The notes under the pieces are model-generated. The model searched no databases. It saw only the letters and a list, made by a program, of their open reading frames with translations, and was not told the DNA's origin. Below are positions 1 to 8,497 of a stretch of 64,000 nt of DNA, piece by piece (the stretch's first letter is position 1; each line of letters opens with the position of its first letter). The stretch is taken from NCBI RefSeq assembly GCF_001909055.1, contig NZ_LVWI01000001.1:310001-374000 (forward strand). Reading direction: 5' to 3'. The position numbers were made by a program, and so were the translations under genes. Source of the DNA: Paenibacillus helianthi. GTDB taxonomy: Bacteria > Bacillota > Bacilli > Paenibacillales > Paenibacillaceae.

Positions 1-782
1 GGACAAATGACCTGGACGCGTATCGTAAACTCGATCATTTCCTTAGTGAGAATCTACAGGATTACACGGTGAGACGCGATAAATATGCGGAGGATGGCAC
101 GAGCCGGATCAGCCGGTATTTGAATACAGGGGCGATTTCAGTACGGATGATCTATACAAGGTTGACGGAGGAAGAACGCGGAGCGGAAGAATGGCTGCGG
201 CAGCTGGCCTGGCGGGATTTTTACCTACTTCAGGCCCGCCTGGATGCTGATTTTTTCAACTATGAGAATGTCTTTGATCTAACTAGTCTGGGTACCAGAC
301 ATTTTGAAGCCTGGTCCCAGGGAAACACAGGTATTCCAGTCATTGATGCGGCTATGCACCAGTTGAACGAAACGGGCTGGATGCCGAACCGCCTGCGGAT
401 GATTACCGCGATGTTTCTCACCAAGAATCTGGGCTGTCCGTTTATTTACGGAGAACGGTACTTCCGGCTGAAGCTTAGCGATTACGATAATGTGCTGAAC
501 CGGGGCGGCTGGCTGTGGAGCTCATCTCTTGGATTTGACGCCTCCCCGTACTTCAGAATTATGAATCCGGTAACCCAATCACAGACTCATGATCCAAGCG
601 GAAGCTATATCCGCACCTGGCTGCCGGAGCTAACAGAATTGTCGGACAAAGAAATCCATCTCCCCCGCCCTGGAGCGATTGTTGATCTAAAAAGTTCACG
701 GGCACTGGCAATTGAAACCTATAAGCAGATTCTTCAAAGTAAAAAAAAAGCAGCTTCAAGCTCCCTCTTGTTCTTCCTTTAG
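1..782 (+). CDS. phrB: Deoxyribodipyrimidine photolyase, C-terminal part (5' end outside window)
   Basis: Light-driven repair of cyclobutane pyrimidine dimers; the visible part is the FAD-binding helical domain. The reading frame is open from the window edge, so the GTG at 69 is an internal Val and the gene starts upstream. Family motifs seen: ISRYLNTGAIS, WLRQLAWRDFY, TGIPVIDAAM, WMPNRLRM, and the strongly conserved RGGWLWSSSLGFDASPYFR followed by NPVTQSQ. The antenna-binding N-terminal domain is not in the window. A run of nine A residues (741-749) lies just before the stop, and the last ~27 bases overlap the 3' end of the convergent kinase gene, so the tail is lysine/serine rich. A CPD photolyase is more likely than a cryptochrome, but that cannot be settled from this half. 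Confidence 0.93.
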   Translation, partial: TNDLDAYRKLDHFLSENLQDYTVRRDKYAEDGTSRISRYLNTGAISVRMIYTRLTEEERGAEEWLRQLAWRDFYLLQARLDADFFNYENVFDLTSLGTRHFEAWSQGNTGIPVIDAAMHQLNETGWMPNRLRMITAMFLTKNLGCPFIYGERYFRLKLSDYDNVLNRGGWLWSSSLGFDASPYFRIMNPVTQSQTHDPSGSYIRTWLPELTELSDKEIHLPRPGAIVDLKSSRALAIETYKQILQSKKKAASSSLLFFL

Positions 783-1760
783 AATCTCTAGAATAAGTGA
801 AGTCCCCGCCGATAACTGAAAGATGTCTTCTGACAAAAGTTTCACCTGCTCCTGCAGCACATGCGCCTCATCGGTCCCTTCCAGATATCGGGTGACGAAA
901 TGAAGGAAAACATCTACTTTTCTAAGCAGCATCAGCACTGGAATAGCCTTAATTTCTGCTTCTGAGAGACGGATATGGCGGCTGAAGCCCCGGCAAAAAT
1001 CCCGGACTGCTGCCTTTTCCTCCGCATGCCCCAGCAGCCCGGACAGAATAACCGCCAGCTCCATCGCCCGGACATCGAAGGTGCAGAATTCAAAATCGAG
1101 CAGCGCGGCTACTTGCCGGTGATCTGTTGTTTCTACCAGCAGATTGGAAGCATTCAGGTCCCCATGCACCAGCTGATGCGGCAGTTCTTGCAGCTCGGTC
1201 AGCGAAACCGCGATGTTGTCATAAGCTTCGTACAGCATGTTAAGCTCTGGAGCAAGATCTGCAAACGGTACTGGCGGCTTCAGACAGAGCTCAAGGATTA
1301 CTTCTGAGGTGCATAGTGGATAAGCCGGCCTCAGCTCATAATAAGGCTTGTACACTGGAGCCAGCTCAGGATTGATGTCAGACAGCACAGTGGATAACCA
1401 ACCCGCAGCCTGCCCGAAGGATTCGATATATCCATTCTCCTCTTCCGCCGGTGAATCTCCGTCGATATATTTGAACAAGCAGGCAAATTTGCCGTCCGCA
1501 TCCTTCAGCTGAACTACTGTATCTCCAGCTGGGGTGCAGATCGGTACCGGTACTTTGAAAGGTAAATCAAGCCCTCCCAGTTTTTGCAGCACGGCATGCT
1601 CAAATTTTATTTTGTCTCGATCCCTGTGCGTATCATAAATGCGGAGTACGGCGTGGTGAGCACTATTTTCCACAAAATAGGTTGTATTATTCCAGCCGCC
1701 GCTCCGCTTCCTCAGCGTTCCATTCCAAGCCGGCCAAGCCTGGCTTATCATTTTCTCCAT
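756..1760 (-). CDS. APH/ThrB-II-like phosphotransferase
   Basis: Cytoplasmic small-molecule kinase of the aminoglycoside phosphotransferase / type II homoserine kinase fold. An N-lobe (KRSGGWNNTTYFV, AVLRIYD) is followed by the catalytic loop HGDLNASNLLV and the metal-binding ALLDFEFCTFD, the Brenner-type motifs of this superfamily. I chose the ATG at 1760 (334 aa) because AGAGAGGGG sits nine bases upstream; an in-frame ATG at 1853 would add 31 residues without a ribosome site and with low-complexity sequence. The gene is convergent with the photolyase and overlaps it by 27 bp. The substrate (homoserine, choline, amino sugar or other) cannot be told from sequence, and no neighbour suggests one. 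It stands alone, with no visible operon partner. Confidence 0.8.
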   Translation of the reverse strand: MEKMISQAWPAWNGTLRKRSGGWNNTTYFVENSAHHAVLRIYDTHRDRDKIKFEHAVLQKLGGLDLPFKVPVPICTPAGDTVVQLKDADGKFACLFKYIDGDSPAEEENGYIESFGQAAGWLSTVLSDINPELAPVYKPYYELRPAYPLCTSEVILELCLKPPVPFADLAPELNMLYEAYDNIAVSLTELQELPHQLVHGDLNASNLLVETTDHRQVAALLDFEFCTFDVRAMELAVILSGLLGHAEEKAAVRDFCRGFSRHIRLSEAEIKAIPVLMLLRKVDVFLHFVTRYLEGTDEAHVLQEQVKLLSEDIFQLSAGTSLILEILKEEQEGA

Positions 1761-1823
1761 AGGCTTATGCCCCTCTCTTAATTGTTGTGTAACGAATCTC
1801 CCATGAGCAGATCTTATATGTAA

Positions 1824-2350
1824 GGTGGTGAACATGTGGCTGATGTAGAACACATCTTGAAAAATATTAATCAGTTCAAGGGCAATTGTAAAATCAGTGT
1901 CTGGCTATGTCAAATCGCCAAAAACACTTACTTCACTTAGACCCTATCAGTGAGGTCTTTGGCAGAACGGAAAGCTGGGCCAGGGTTACATTTCACCGCG
2001 CAAGAAAAAGCTGAAACAGAGCAGCAGACTGCCTTTTGAAGAAATGGAGGGTGACGGTATCTTTTATATCACTCCTATGCGGCCGGTCATCAAAATCAAA
2101 AAGTCTGCGGAGATCTTGCCTTGGCAACGGGGATGACACAATAGACCTTGAACAATTAAATGGCAACCGCACAGACCCTTCCACGCATATCAAAGCTGTA
2201 TATTATGGGCCGAAGGATGACAAACCGATTCTGATCTGGAAACAAAGCATGGGCTGCCGCCGGCAACCGCTGCCGTCGAGGCCCAGTTTGTGGTCCGGAA
2301 TCAGCTATTTTTGGAGCTTATCCTGCCAATCCCCGGTTTTTCCGCTATAA
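1824..2350 (+). pseudogene. Degraded ECF sigma factor remnant and adjoining frameshifted coding scraps
   Basis: Pieces of an extracytoplasmic-function sigma factor are readable in different frames. 1839-1937 gives a region-2-like stretch (HILKNINQFKG, VWLCQIAKNTYFT) ending at TAG 1938. About 1943-2010 gives a region-4-like stretch (EVFGRTESWARVTFHRA), and one missing base near 2003 is needed to continue into KKKLKQ. The middle of the protein is deleted. Beyond 2010, two further frames read protein-like (FYITPMRPVIKIKKSAEIL; STHIKAVYYGPKDDKPILIW), perhaps from a downstream partner such as an anti-sigma factor, but I cannot identify it. There are at least two frameshifts and one large deletion, so it is non-functional. 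Family identity rests on motif recognition only. Confidence 0.6.
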
Positions 2351-2387
2351 TAAACTTCATATTGATTGAGCAAAGGATGGGATTCTA

Positions 2388-3275
2388 ATGGACGCTACTG
2401 TTTCCAAACGCTGGCTGCTGGCAAGGCTCTATGAGCCGGAGCAGACGATTGTGGATTGCCGGTTTACGCTTGGTAAGCCAGATGCTGGACGGAAGAGCTA
2501 TGAACAGGAGCATATTCCGGGCGCAATTTATCTCGATTTAGAGCTGGATCTGTCCTCCCCGTTAGGGGAGCATGGCGGGCGCCACCCTCTACCCGACCCG
2601 GAGGTGCTTGCCGCACGACTAGCCAAACTCGGGATAGGCAACGATTCACGTGTTGTTGCCTACGATGATGAGAACGGAATGAACGCTGCGCGGCTCTGGT
2701 GGCTGCTTCGTTATCTAGGGCATGAACAAGTATATATACTAGAAGGCGGATTCAGTGCCTGGAAAGCCGAGAAGTTCCCGGTCACGGATCATCAGCCGGT
2801 GCGCGTTCCAAGTACTTTTGTGCCAAAGGTCCAGGTCCAGATGCTGGCTGGCGTTGATGAGGTGCGCCGGATATCTGAACAGACCATTGATGCTGCATTG
2901 CACGCTTCGTCTACTGCTGCGGATTCTGCCCTTGCCCTCCCGATTCTAATCGACTCCCGTGCGAATGACCGCTATCAAGGCATGAATGAGACTCTGGACA
3001 AGACAGCCGGGCATATTCCGGGAGCGGTTAATTTCTTCTGGAAAGAGACGCAGAATGCAGATGGCAGCGTTAAGAATTCCGAACAGCTGACGGAGCATTT
3101 TGCCGGACTGGACAAACACCGCGAGATCATCGTCTATTGCGGCTCCGGTGTAACCGCCTGCCCGAATGTACTGGCGCTGGAGAAGGCAGGTTACAAGAAC
3201 GTGAAACTTTATGCCGGCAGCTGGAGCGACTGGATCAGCTATGAGCAGAATCCCGTGGCTACGGGAGAGGAATGA
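2388..3275 (+). CDS. Sulfurtransferase, two rhodanese domains (thiosulfate/3-mercaptopyruvate type)
   Basis: Transfers sulfane sulfur from thiosulfate or 3-mercaptopyruvate to an acceptor; cytoplasmic. 295 aa, the usual length for the tandem-rhodanese family. The N-terminal domain carries HIPGAIYLDLELDLS and the inactive counterpart of the active site (MNAARLWWLLRYLGH). The C-terminal domain carries AGHIPGAVNFFW and the active loop CGSGVTAC with catalytic Cys251. It ends with the family-typical LYAGSWSDWI. AGGATGGG lies upstream of the ATG and a strong terminator follows. It is monocistronic. Two broken copies of its 3' end lie elsewhere in the window (5230-5361 and about 13630-13701), so this locus has been duplicated and eroded repeatedly. 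Confidence 0.92.
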   Translation: MDATVSKRWLLARLYEPEQTIVDCRFTLGKPDAGRKSYEQEHIPGAIYLDLELDLSSPLGEHGGRHPLPDPEVLAARLAKLGIGNDSRVVAYDDENGMNAARLWWLLRYLGHEQVYILEGGFSAWKAEKFPVTDHQPVRVPSTFVPKVQVQMLAGVDEVRRISEQTIDAALHASSTAADSALALPILIDSRANDRYQGMNETLDKTAGHIPGAVNFFWKETQNADGSVKNSEQLTEHFAGLDKHREIIVYCGSGVTACPNVLALEKAGYKNVKLYAGSWSDWISYEQNPVATGEE

Positions 3276-3293
3276 ACAATGGCATAAGCATGC

Positions 3294-3333
3294 AAAAGCC
3301 CGCGCCGGGTTCTCGCCCGACGCGGGCTTTTTG
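3294..3333 (+). terminator. Rho-independent terminator of the sulfurtransferase gene
   Basis: AAGCCCGCG pairs with CGCGGGCTT across a short loop, followed by TTTTTG. The GCGGGCTTTTTGTGCT tail recurs at 13725-13742 and 19308-19325. Confidence 0.9.
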
Positions 3334-3433
3334 TGCTGATTACCGCTACACTGGCGGTGCACCTTGTTTTCAAAAAACACGAATTCCCTGTGCTTTTCCA
3401 GCTATTTGTGCATGTTACAATGGCCGAACAGAC

Positions 3434-3982
3434 TCAAGGCGCGTATTTGCTGACATCTACGGCCACATGCTCGAGCTTGGTTTTGCTTAACGAATGATAA
3501 GGAGCAAAGATGGTAACGTACCGGTCCTTCAAAGGGAACGTCAGCATGTCGGTACCGTTTACTTTGTACCATTTACCCTTCACATTATTGGATTCAGGCA
3601 ATGTGACTACGGTGCCTTTATAGCTGTGGGAATAATCGCGCGGGGACACGGAAACTCTCATGTATTTAAAGAAAAAGGTAACGCTGTCACCGGCAACGCA
3701 TACTTTTGAGAAGGAATCGCCTGTGATCATCCGGGTAGGCACGTAGGCGGTTTCGAATCCGTCGAAAGAAGCAAAGGCTTGAATGATCTTTTTGTACTCA
3801 GCGGACGAATAAGGCACATCGCTCACCGTGAAGTTCAGCTTTTGGGAGGCTGCGGCGGAATTCGAAGCGACAGACGCTGCCTGTCTTTCCGTATTACCGG
3901 CTGCCGAGGACGGCTGAGCAGATATTCCAGTGAAAAGTATGCTTGTGGCGATTGAAGCTGCGATCCATTGGGGGTGACGCAT
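3434..3982 (-). CDS. Secreted protein of unknown function
   Basis: 182 aa with a clear Sec signal peptide: MRHPQWIAAS, a hydrophobic core (IATSILFTGI) and likely cleavage after PSSAA (about residue 28). A Ser/Ala-rich linker follows, then a beta-rich mature domain (YMRVSVSPRDYSHSYKGTVV, GKWYKVNGTDMLTFPLKDRY) ending HVAVDVSKYAP. I do not recognise the family. The ATG is supported by AAGGAGAGG eight bases upstream. The promoter region holds a 13-14 base direct repeat (4037-4071), suggesting regulated expression. It is monocistronic, between the convergent sulfurtransferase and a methyltransferase gene on the same strand. Confidence 0.8.
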   Translation of the reverse strand: MRHPQWIAASIATSILFTGISAQPSSAAGNTERQAASVASNSAAASQKLNFTVSDVPYSSAEYKKIIQAFASFDGFETAYVPTRMITGDSFSKVCVAGDSVTFFFKYMRVSVSPRDYSHSYKGTVVTLPESNNVKGKWYKVNGTDMLTFPLKDRYVTIFAPYHSLSKTKLEHVAVDVSKYAP

Positions 3983-4036
3983 GTTTGATTCCTCTCCTTC
4001 GTGTCTTGTTTTCTTTGTTCGAGCTTATCTTAACAG

Positions 4037-4071
4037 CCGATTGTATCCATCTTGAAGCCGAATTGTATCCA
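4037..4071 (-). promoter_or_regulatory. Direct repeat in the promoter of the secreted-protein gene
   Basis: CCGATTGTATCCA (4037-4049) and CCGAATTGTATCCA (4058-4071) are spaced 21 bases start to start, i.e. two helical turns. On the coding strand each contains TGGATACAAT, whose TACAAT can serve as a -10. Two-turn direct repeats are typical of response-regulator sites; no regulator is identified. Confidence 0.4.
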
Positions 4072-4180
4072 AGTTGTAAATAAACGCAAGCACAATTTTC
4101 ACTGAGTGCCAAGACCGCTTCCCCCAGGATCCGTCCCCCATTTGTCAGTCCCAGCTAAAGGCCGGGTCGGTTACCTTCCG

Positions 4181-5095
4181 CTACAGCTTGGTCAGCACAT
4201 GCGCGCTCACAAAGTAATCCCTGTCTTCATATTCGTCATGGACGAACTCCCACAGCAGCGAAAAACTTAATTCAACTTTATACAACCGCATAATTTGCGG
4301 ATGAACGTGGACAAACGCCCCCGGCAGGCACAAGCCTTGTTTTGCCATCTCCGGCAGATGCCCGTATATCAGGTCCAAGTTTTCCCGGTGATTCCCTCCC
4401 GTCAGCTCCAAAGTCTTAAAAGCAGCCGGGCTGGTATAGCCGGTTGTTTTGATGTGCTGAAGCAGCAAAGTATCGGTTAAATGGACAATCCCCCCTTCCG
4501 GTGCCAGGAGGCCCCGCAAAGATTGAAAGATATTGATATGGATCCGTTCTAGCAGCCGATCCAGCTGAGCGCTGAATTCTGGCGTATGGGCAACCTTGTT
4601 TTTCTTCCGGTAAAAAAAGGCGGAGATGAGCTGCGTCGTGAAGCATAAATTCATGACCACGTCAAAAGGAGGGTGCAACGGCGAGAAATCCACATTTGGC
4701 TGCAATTCGTCAACCTTTGCTTTCAAGTCATCCGGCGATGACACTTCCTTTCCTACTCCAGTAAAATCAATAATTGCCCGTTCGTATTTTTCCGGGTGCG
4801 CCGACTTGGCCAGAAAGCGGTCCAGTGCTTTTTCATCAATATCGACGATTGTGATCCGCTCAAATATAGACTCGATGTACGAAATGGGCACATCGTTTCC
4901 GTTCCCGGCCCCAAGCAGTAAAATATGCCCGCGCCCGCAGCGGTTATGTTCCAGCGTTTGCTCCAGAACTTGCTGAATCTGATCCCGGTAGCCCGCCCAG
5001 TGCTCCCAGTCATGCTGGGTCGAGTCATTTCGGAGGGTGTTGGCTTTGCGGAATCTGATGTAAGGCACTTTGACTTTTCTAGTAAATGGATTCAT
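4181..5095 (-). CDS. SAM-dependent methyltransferase-like protein
   Basis: 304 aa from the ATG at 5095, which has AAAGGTG nine bases upstream; the frame stays open to 5245 but that extension covers unrelated gene scraps and has no ribosome site. The class I methyltransferase signature is visible: HILLLGAGNGNDVP (motif I, glycine-rich SAM loop), RITIVDIDEKALDRF (acidic end of beta-2, ribose binding) and FDVVMNLCFTTQLI (motif IV region). The C-terminal half contains a second helical part with PGAFVHVHPQIMRLYKVELS. The substrate is unknown. No neighbour helps: upstream lies a scrap zone and downstream an unrelated secreted protein. Confidence 0.7.
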   Translation of the reverse strand: MNPFTRKVKVPYIRFRKANTLRNDSTQHDWEHWAGYRDQIQQVLEQTLEHNRCGRGHILLLGAGNGNDVPISYIESIFERITIVDIDEKALDRFLAKSAHPEKYERAIIDFTGVGKEVSSPDDLKAKVDELQPNVDFSPLHPPFDVVMNLCFTTQLISAFFYRKKNKVAHTPEFSAQLDRLLERIHINIFQSLRGLLAPEGGIVHLTDTLLLQHIKTTGYTSPAAFKTLELTGGNHRENLDLIYGHLPEMAKQGLCLPGAFVHVHPQIMRLYKVELSFSLLWEFVHDEYEDRDYFVSAHVLTKL

Positions 5096-5132
5096 ATCGT
5101 GATTCACCTTTTCTATCCAGAATGGAGCTTTA

Positions 5133-5235
5133 CGGAGATTATATCGTTTATTGGGCTTATTATCACCCATCAGGACATGGATCATATAGGCAGCCTGTTG
5201 ATTTGTCCTAGCAGATCCCCCCGAATAGAATCCAG
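5133..5235 (+). pseudogene. Fragment of a metallo-beta-lactamase-fold hydrolase
   Basis: One frame reads FIGLIITHQDMDHIGSL; THxDxDHIGS is the zinc-binding signature of MBL-fold hydrolases. The frame turns to nonsense after about 30 residues and runs into the sulfurtransferase scrap at 5230. Neither an N-terminus nor the later metal ligands are present. It is a relic, on the strand opposite to the methyltransferase whose 5' leader it abuts. Confidence 0.45.
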
Positions 5236-5361
5236 GACATGGCACTTATGAAGACAGGGTTCAACAACGTACGGTTATATGCGGGGAGCTGGAGCGACTG
5301 GATTAGCTACGGGTACAAACCCATAGCAACCGGAGACGAAGAAAAGCCGATAAACGTATAA
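5230..5361 (+). pseudogene. 3'-terminal fragment of a sulfurtransferase gene
   Basis: Reads MALMKTGFNNVRLYAGSW, then SDWISYGYKPIATGDE, then EKPINV and a stop. It is homologous to the last ~35 residues of the intact sulfurtransferase at 2388-3275 (LALEKAGYKNVKLYAGSWSD...). The rest of the gene, including the active-site loop, is missing. A second such scrap lies near 13630-13701. Confidence 0.8.
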
Positions 5362-5523
5362 CAGTAAGCTAAGTCCAAATACAAAGCATGGTGAGATGAC
5401 CTCCATTGCTCTGTATTTTTATGACTTCTAATCAACACGAAGTCAACACGCGGTTGCTGAAAGTACATACTGGCGGCATACCATACCGAACGCATACTCG
5501 TATCTCAAGTAATGTCTAATAGA

Positions 5524-5560
5524 AGGCCAGAATTTCTCGTTGGAGAGTTCTGGTCTATTT
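5524..5560 (+). terminator. Hairpin with terminator form
   Basis: GGCCAGAATTTCTC pairs imperfectly with GAGAGTTCTGGTC, followed by TATTT. It lies in a 325-bp gene-free stretch (5362-5686) that otherwise shows only the short palindrome GGTATACC and two copies of CAACACGAAGTCA. Confidence 0.5.
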
Positions 5561-5686
5561 AAATATTAATTGATGGTATACCATTGGATGGTTCAAACTG
5601 ACAACAAGTTTTCATTAGAAGTCAACGCATTAAACTTATGTGAAAGGATTCAACACGAAGTCAGCCATCATAGCAATCGTTTAGAA

Positions 5687-6402
5687 TTAATCGAGGTGAA
5701 CCGTACCACGAGTGCGAATGGGTTCAACAATCCGGCGTATTAGTGGCGTGGGCTTCCCCGTCACGAGATAGCGCTTGTTAATCGCTCTTGACCATGCCAA
5801 CGACATGCAACCCGCGACGGATTACTTCTTGAATGAGCGGCGCATGCGTAAACCAACTATCCTTGAGTACGTAGGGTGCCGAAATGCCCGCTTGTATGGC
5901 TCGATCCAGCATGGCTGCGATCACCCGCGGAGCCGAACATAGCGCTTCCTGAGGACGTTTGTAGCCATGACTGTGCTTGTCGATGCCCTCCATCATGCCG
6001 TTTATGCTGGACTTTGCGGATCTGAGCAGGGCAAAGTCCATAGGAACAAAGGATTGTCCGTCCGACCTCCCCGTGGCCAAAATGCGGAAGCCTTTGTAGA
6101 AGGAACCCGTTGATGATCTTTAAAGTGTGCCAGCATCTCGACGGCTTTACTCCGGTTGCGTTCAAACATGGAATCGTCAAAAATGAACGCGGTATTCCGG
6201 TTCGCCGAGGTGAGGGGTTCCATGCGATAGATCGTCTCGCCGCTCAGCGATAACAGAAATCGACGCCAGGCATAGCCGCTGTGATTCAAGAAACGGTACA
6301 CGGCATCCTTACCGGGAAACGCCTCACCTTTCTTGCTCTCCAACAGACGAAGCGGTGTTTTTCTATTTTCGCCAAGACTACGATTCCATTTACTTTTAGT
6401 CT
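5687..6402 (-). mobile_element. IS4-family transposase remnant (frameshifted, both ends missing)
   Basis: A DDE transposase gene read on the minus strand in three frames. 6402-6080 gives SLGENRKTPLRLLESKKGEA and KDAVYRFLNHSGYAWRRFLL, then the first catalytic region FIFDDSMFERNRSK. After a frameshift near 6080, 6080-5778 gives GRSDGQSFVPMDFALL, GYKRPQEAL and DSWFTHAPLIQEVIRRG (second acidic region). A second frameshift near 5778 leads to KRYLVTGKPTPLIRRIVEP and a stop at 5687. The N-terminus is cut by a stop upstream of 6402, and the C-terminal catalytic Glu region is missing. No inverted terminal repeats could be assigned. It is inactive. Its truncated 5' end lies about 35 bp from the 3' end of the group II intron. 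Confidence 0.8.
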
Positions 6403-6437
6403 AAACAGCACCTGCTCTTAAGCAGATTTTGTCTCTG

Positions 6438-8287
6438 GTCGAGTAGACGTGAAACTCGCGAATCACGCCCCTCTCAGATCTGTACGTGCCCAATTAAGGC
6501 ATACGGCTCCTCAAATCATCCTTCGCAATACTGCATGGATTATCCGTATATATTCACGTAGATTTTCGGTTCCGGTAAAGGATTACGCTGCAGGAAAAGG
6601 TTATATTTATCTGCCGTGAAGCTCCTTCTCTGGCTTCTGCGATTCAACCATTTCAGTAACGTTTTAGATATCTGGAATTTGTACACGGCCATTGCTCTGC
6701 TGTTGTCCGTTATTCCAGAGTAGCGATAATGCCCAATTAGTTTGGCTCGTATCGTCTTCATTAGTTCTTTCACGTCTTGATGGCGATCCGTTCTCAGCCA
6801 ATTCTTGAATGCTTTCACTTTCGATTTGAACTTCTTCCCACTCGTTTTTCTCTTCACTCTGAACTTGCCCTTGCTGCTTCTGCTGCAATAATGAGTAAAG
6901 CCTAGGAAATCAAACGTTTGGGGCTTTCCCTGTCCTTTTCGTTTCCGGTTCTCTTCGGCAAATCGTCCAAACTCCAGAATTTTCGTCTTCTCTTCTGCAA
7001 TTTCCAGATCGAATTTGGCCAACCGTTTGATTAGTGCCTCATAGAATCGTTCTGCATCATCCTTGCACTGAAAGCAACACACGTAATCATCGGCGTATCT
7101 GATCATACTGGCCTCGCCACGACATGCTTTCTTCACTGCGACCTCAAACCATAAGTCTAAGGCGTTATGCAGATAGAGATTTGCCAATATCGGCGACACA
7201 ATTGAACCTTGAGGGGTTCCGGCTTCCGTCGGCTCCCATCTCCCTTGTTCCATGATCCCGGCTTTCAAGAAACGTCTGATTAGCCTTTGGATATTTGGAT
7301 CTGTAATTCTTACTCCAAGGAATTTCATGAGCCATTCGTGATTGACCTTCATAAAGAAACTACGAATGTCGGCATCCACGATGTAGCTGGTTCTTCAGTA
7401 TTCGATATTTCGATTTAATGCTTTCAGTGCGTCATGACAGTTTCTCCCTGGGCGAAAATCATAGGATAGGTTCAGATAGTCTTGCTCGTAAATGGCTTGA
7501 AGGATCTTGTTCAGCCCCAATTGCACAATCTTGTCCTCGTAGGAAGGGATTCTGAGCGGTCTTGTGTTCTTCTCGTCCTTGGGTATATAGGCCCTTCTTA
7601 CAGGTTGTGGTCGGTAGCTCTTCCTCTTTAGCCGTTCTACCAAGTCTTTGATGTTTGATTCCAGATTTTCCTCATATACTGCCTTCGTAACTTGGTCGAC
7701 ACCCGTAGCTTTGCTACCGCCTAGTTCAAGGTGGCATTGTGTCAGCAGTTCCTCATTCACGAGGTGATTCAGCGATGTGAATTGCTCTTTCGGATTTTGC
7801 TTTGCAATCTTTGCTATTCTTGCCAGTTTTGTTTGCACTTTCAACCTACCCCTGTGTGTAGAAAATGTGTCTGTAACAAAATCGATGATATGTCACTGCC
7901 TTTCCTTCGCGGACATTACTAGGTTTCATTTGTAGTACGCAGTGATCCGACCCCTGTTCGCCATTTGACATTCTTCTTTGTGATCGGTCGTTTGCCAAGT
8001 TGCTGTGAATTCATTGTAAAGCATGCCTGGCTCTACGACCCCTGGAGAGCTTATCCATGCTTGCCGTTAACGCATGGATAAATATTGTCTTCCGTACTTT
8101 CGAAAACGTCGACCTCTCCGGCTTACTCTTTTCGAGGCTCAATCACTTTCAGGCCTACTTTCTGGCTGTCTACGCGTAATGTCTGAAATTGCTTCCAACC
8201 GTCCAAGACTCGCTATTGGTGGCTTGTCTTTAGCCTTTCCAAACAGGATTTCCACCTGCTATACTCCACAACCTAGCTTGGTCGCAC
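6438..8287 (-). mobile_element. Group II intron, about 1.85 kb
   Basis: Retroelement RNA read on the minus strand. The 5' end matches the GUGYG consensus: GTGCGAC begins at 8287 and is followed by a long non-coding domain I-III region (8287-7845). The intron-encoded protein lies at 7844-6540. Downstream is a domain V-like hairpin containing the catalytic AGC, GAGCCGTATGCC-TTAATT-GGGCACGTAC (about 6507-6482), then a domain VI-like stem GGCGTGA/TCACGTC ending CTACTCGAC at 6438. These ends give about 1850 nt, a normal length for an intron without an endonuclease domain. Boundaries are inferred from consensus; the exact 3' splice site could be off by a few bases. Confidence 0.88.
6540..7844 (-). 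pseudogene. ltrA: Group II intron reverse transcriptase/maturase interrupted by one in-frame TGA
   Basis: The intron-encoded protein would be 434 residues. The N-terminal part (7844-7398) has RT motifs 0-2: GGSKATGVDQVTKAVYEENL, RPLRIPSYEDKIVQ, YDFRPGRNCHDAL. The second part (7379-6540) has DADIRSFF, AGTPQGSIVSPILANLYLH and the catalytic YADDYV, then the X/maturase region (KLIGHYRYSGITDNSRAM) and NPLPEPKIYVNIYG, with no HNH endonuclease. The two halves are in the same frame, separated only by NIEY-TGA-RTSYIVDAD; the stop is at 7395-7397. All catalytic residues survive, so the lesion looks recent. Either the protein is dead, or TGA is read through at some level, or this is a sequencing error. 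Confidence 0.88.
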
Positions 8288-8335
8288 CGAAAGTTGAGCT
8301 ATAAAATCTAGTGGTTCCTTCTTTAATTTATGTAC

Positions 8336-8350
8336 TGTAAAGCGCTTTCA
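8336..8350 (+). promoter_or_regulatory. cre-like site upstream of the xylanase gene
   Basis: TGTAAAGCGCTTTCA contains the palindromic AAAGCGCTTT core of CcpA sites. It is one base longer than the TGWAANCGNTNWCA consensus. Confidence 0.6.
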
Positions 8351-8405
8351 TTTGCATTATTATTGAGTTGTTATTTCTCGAAAGGAGGACATATTTCAGT
8401 AAAAA

Positions 8406-8419
8406 TGTAAACGCTTTTA
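8406..8419 (+). promoter_or_regulatory. Second cre-like site upstream of the xylanase gene
   Basis: TGTAAACGCTTTTA matches TGWAANCGNTNWCA at all but the penultimate position. With the site at 8336 it suggests catabolite repression of the xylanase by CcpA. Confidence 0.65.
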
Positions 8420-8449
8420 CTAGGTTGCCAAATTTATCGACAGGGTGGT

Positions 8450-8497
8450 GGTACAAGAAAACCCTTGTGCCGCAAGCCTCGGCGAATGCCGGGAGGC
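8450..8497 (+). promoter_or_regulatory. Structured 5' leader of the xylanase gene, two adjacent hairpins
   Basis: GGTACAAG (8450-8457) pairs along all eight bases (one G-U) with CTTGTGCC (8464-8471) around AAAACC. After GCAA, GCCTCGGC (8476-8483) pairs with GCC and GAGGC (8488-8497), with a GG bulge. The ribosome site (GGGAGGGGAAG) and ATG follow about 20-35 bases later. No poly-U tract, so not an obvious terminator. It does not match the c-di-GMP (GEMM) consensus. It could be a stabilising or regulatory leader. Confidence 0.5.

Noticed and set aside
1760-1853. A 31-residue N-terminal extension of the kinase
   Set aside because: No ribosome site at the upstream ATG, while the ATG at 1760 has a good one and starts at the family's usual position.
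5096-5245. A 50-residue N-terminal extension of the methyltransferase
   Set aside because: It runs through MBL and sulfurtransferase scraps of the other strand; the ATG at 5095 has its own ribosome site.
8450-8497. c-di-GMP (GEMM) riboswitch in the xylanase leader, because GCAAGCCT resembles part of that aptamer
   Set aside because: The conserved CACAGGGCAAACC part and the second helix with its receptor are missing; only generic hairpins remain.
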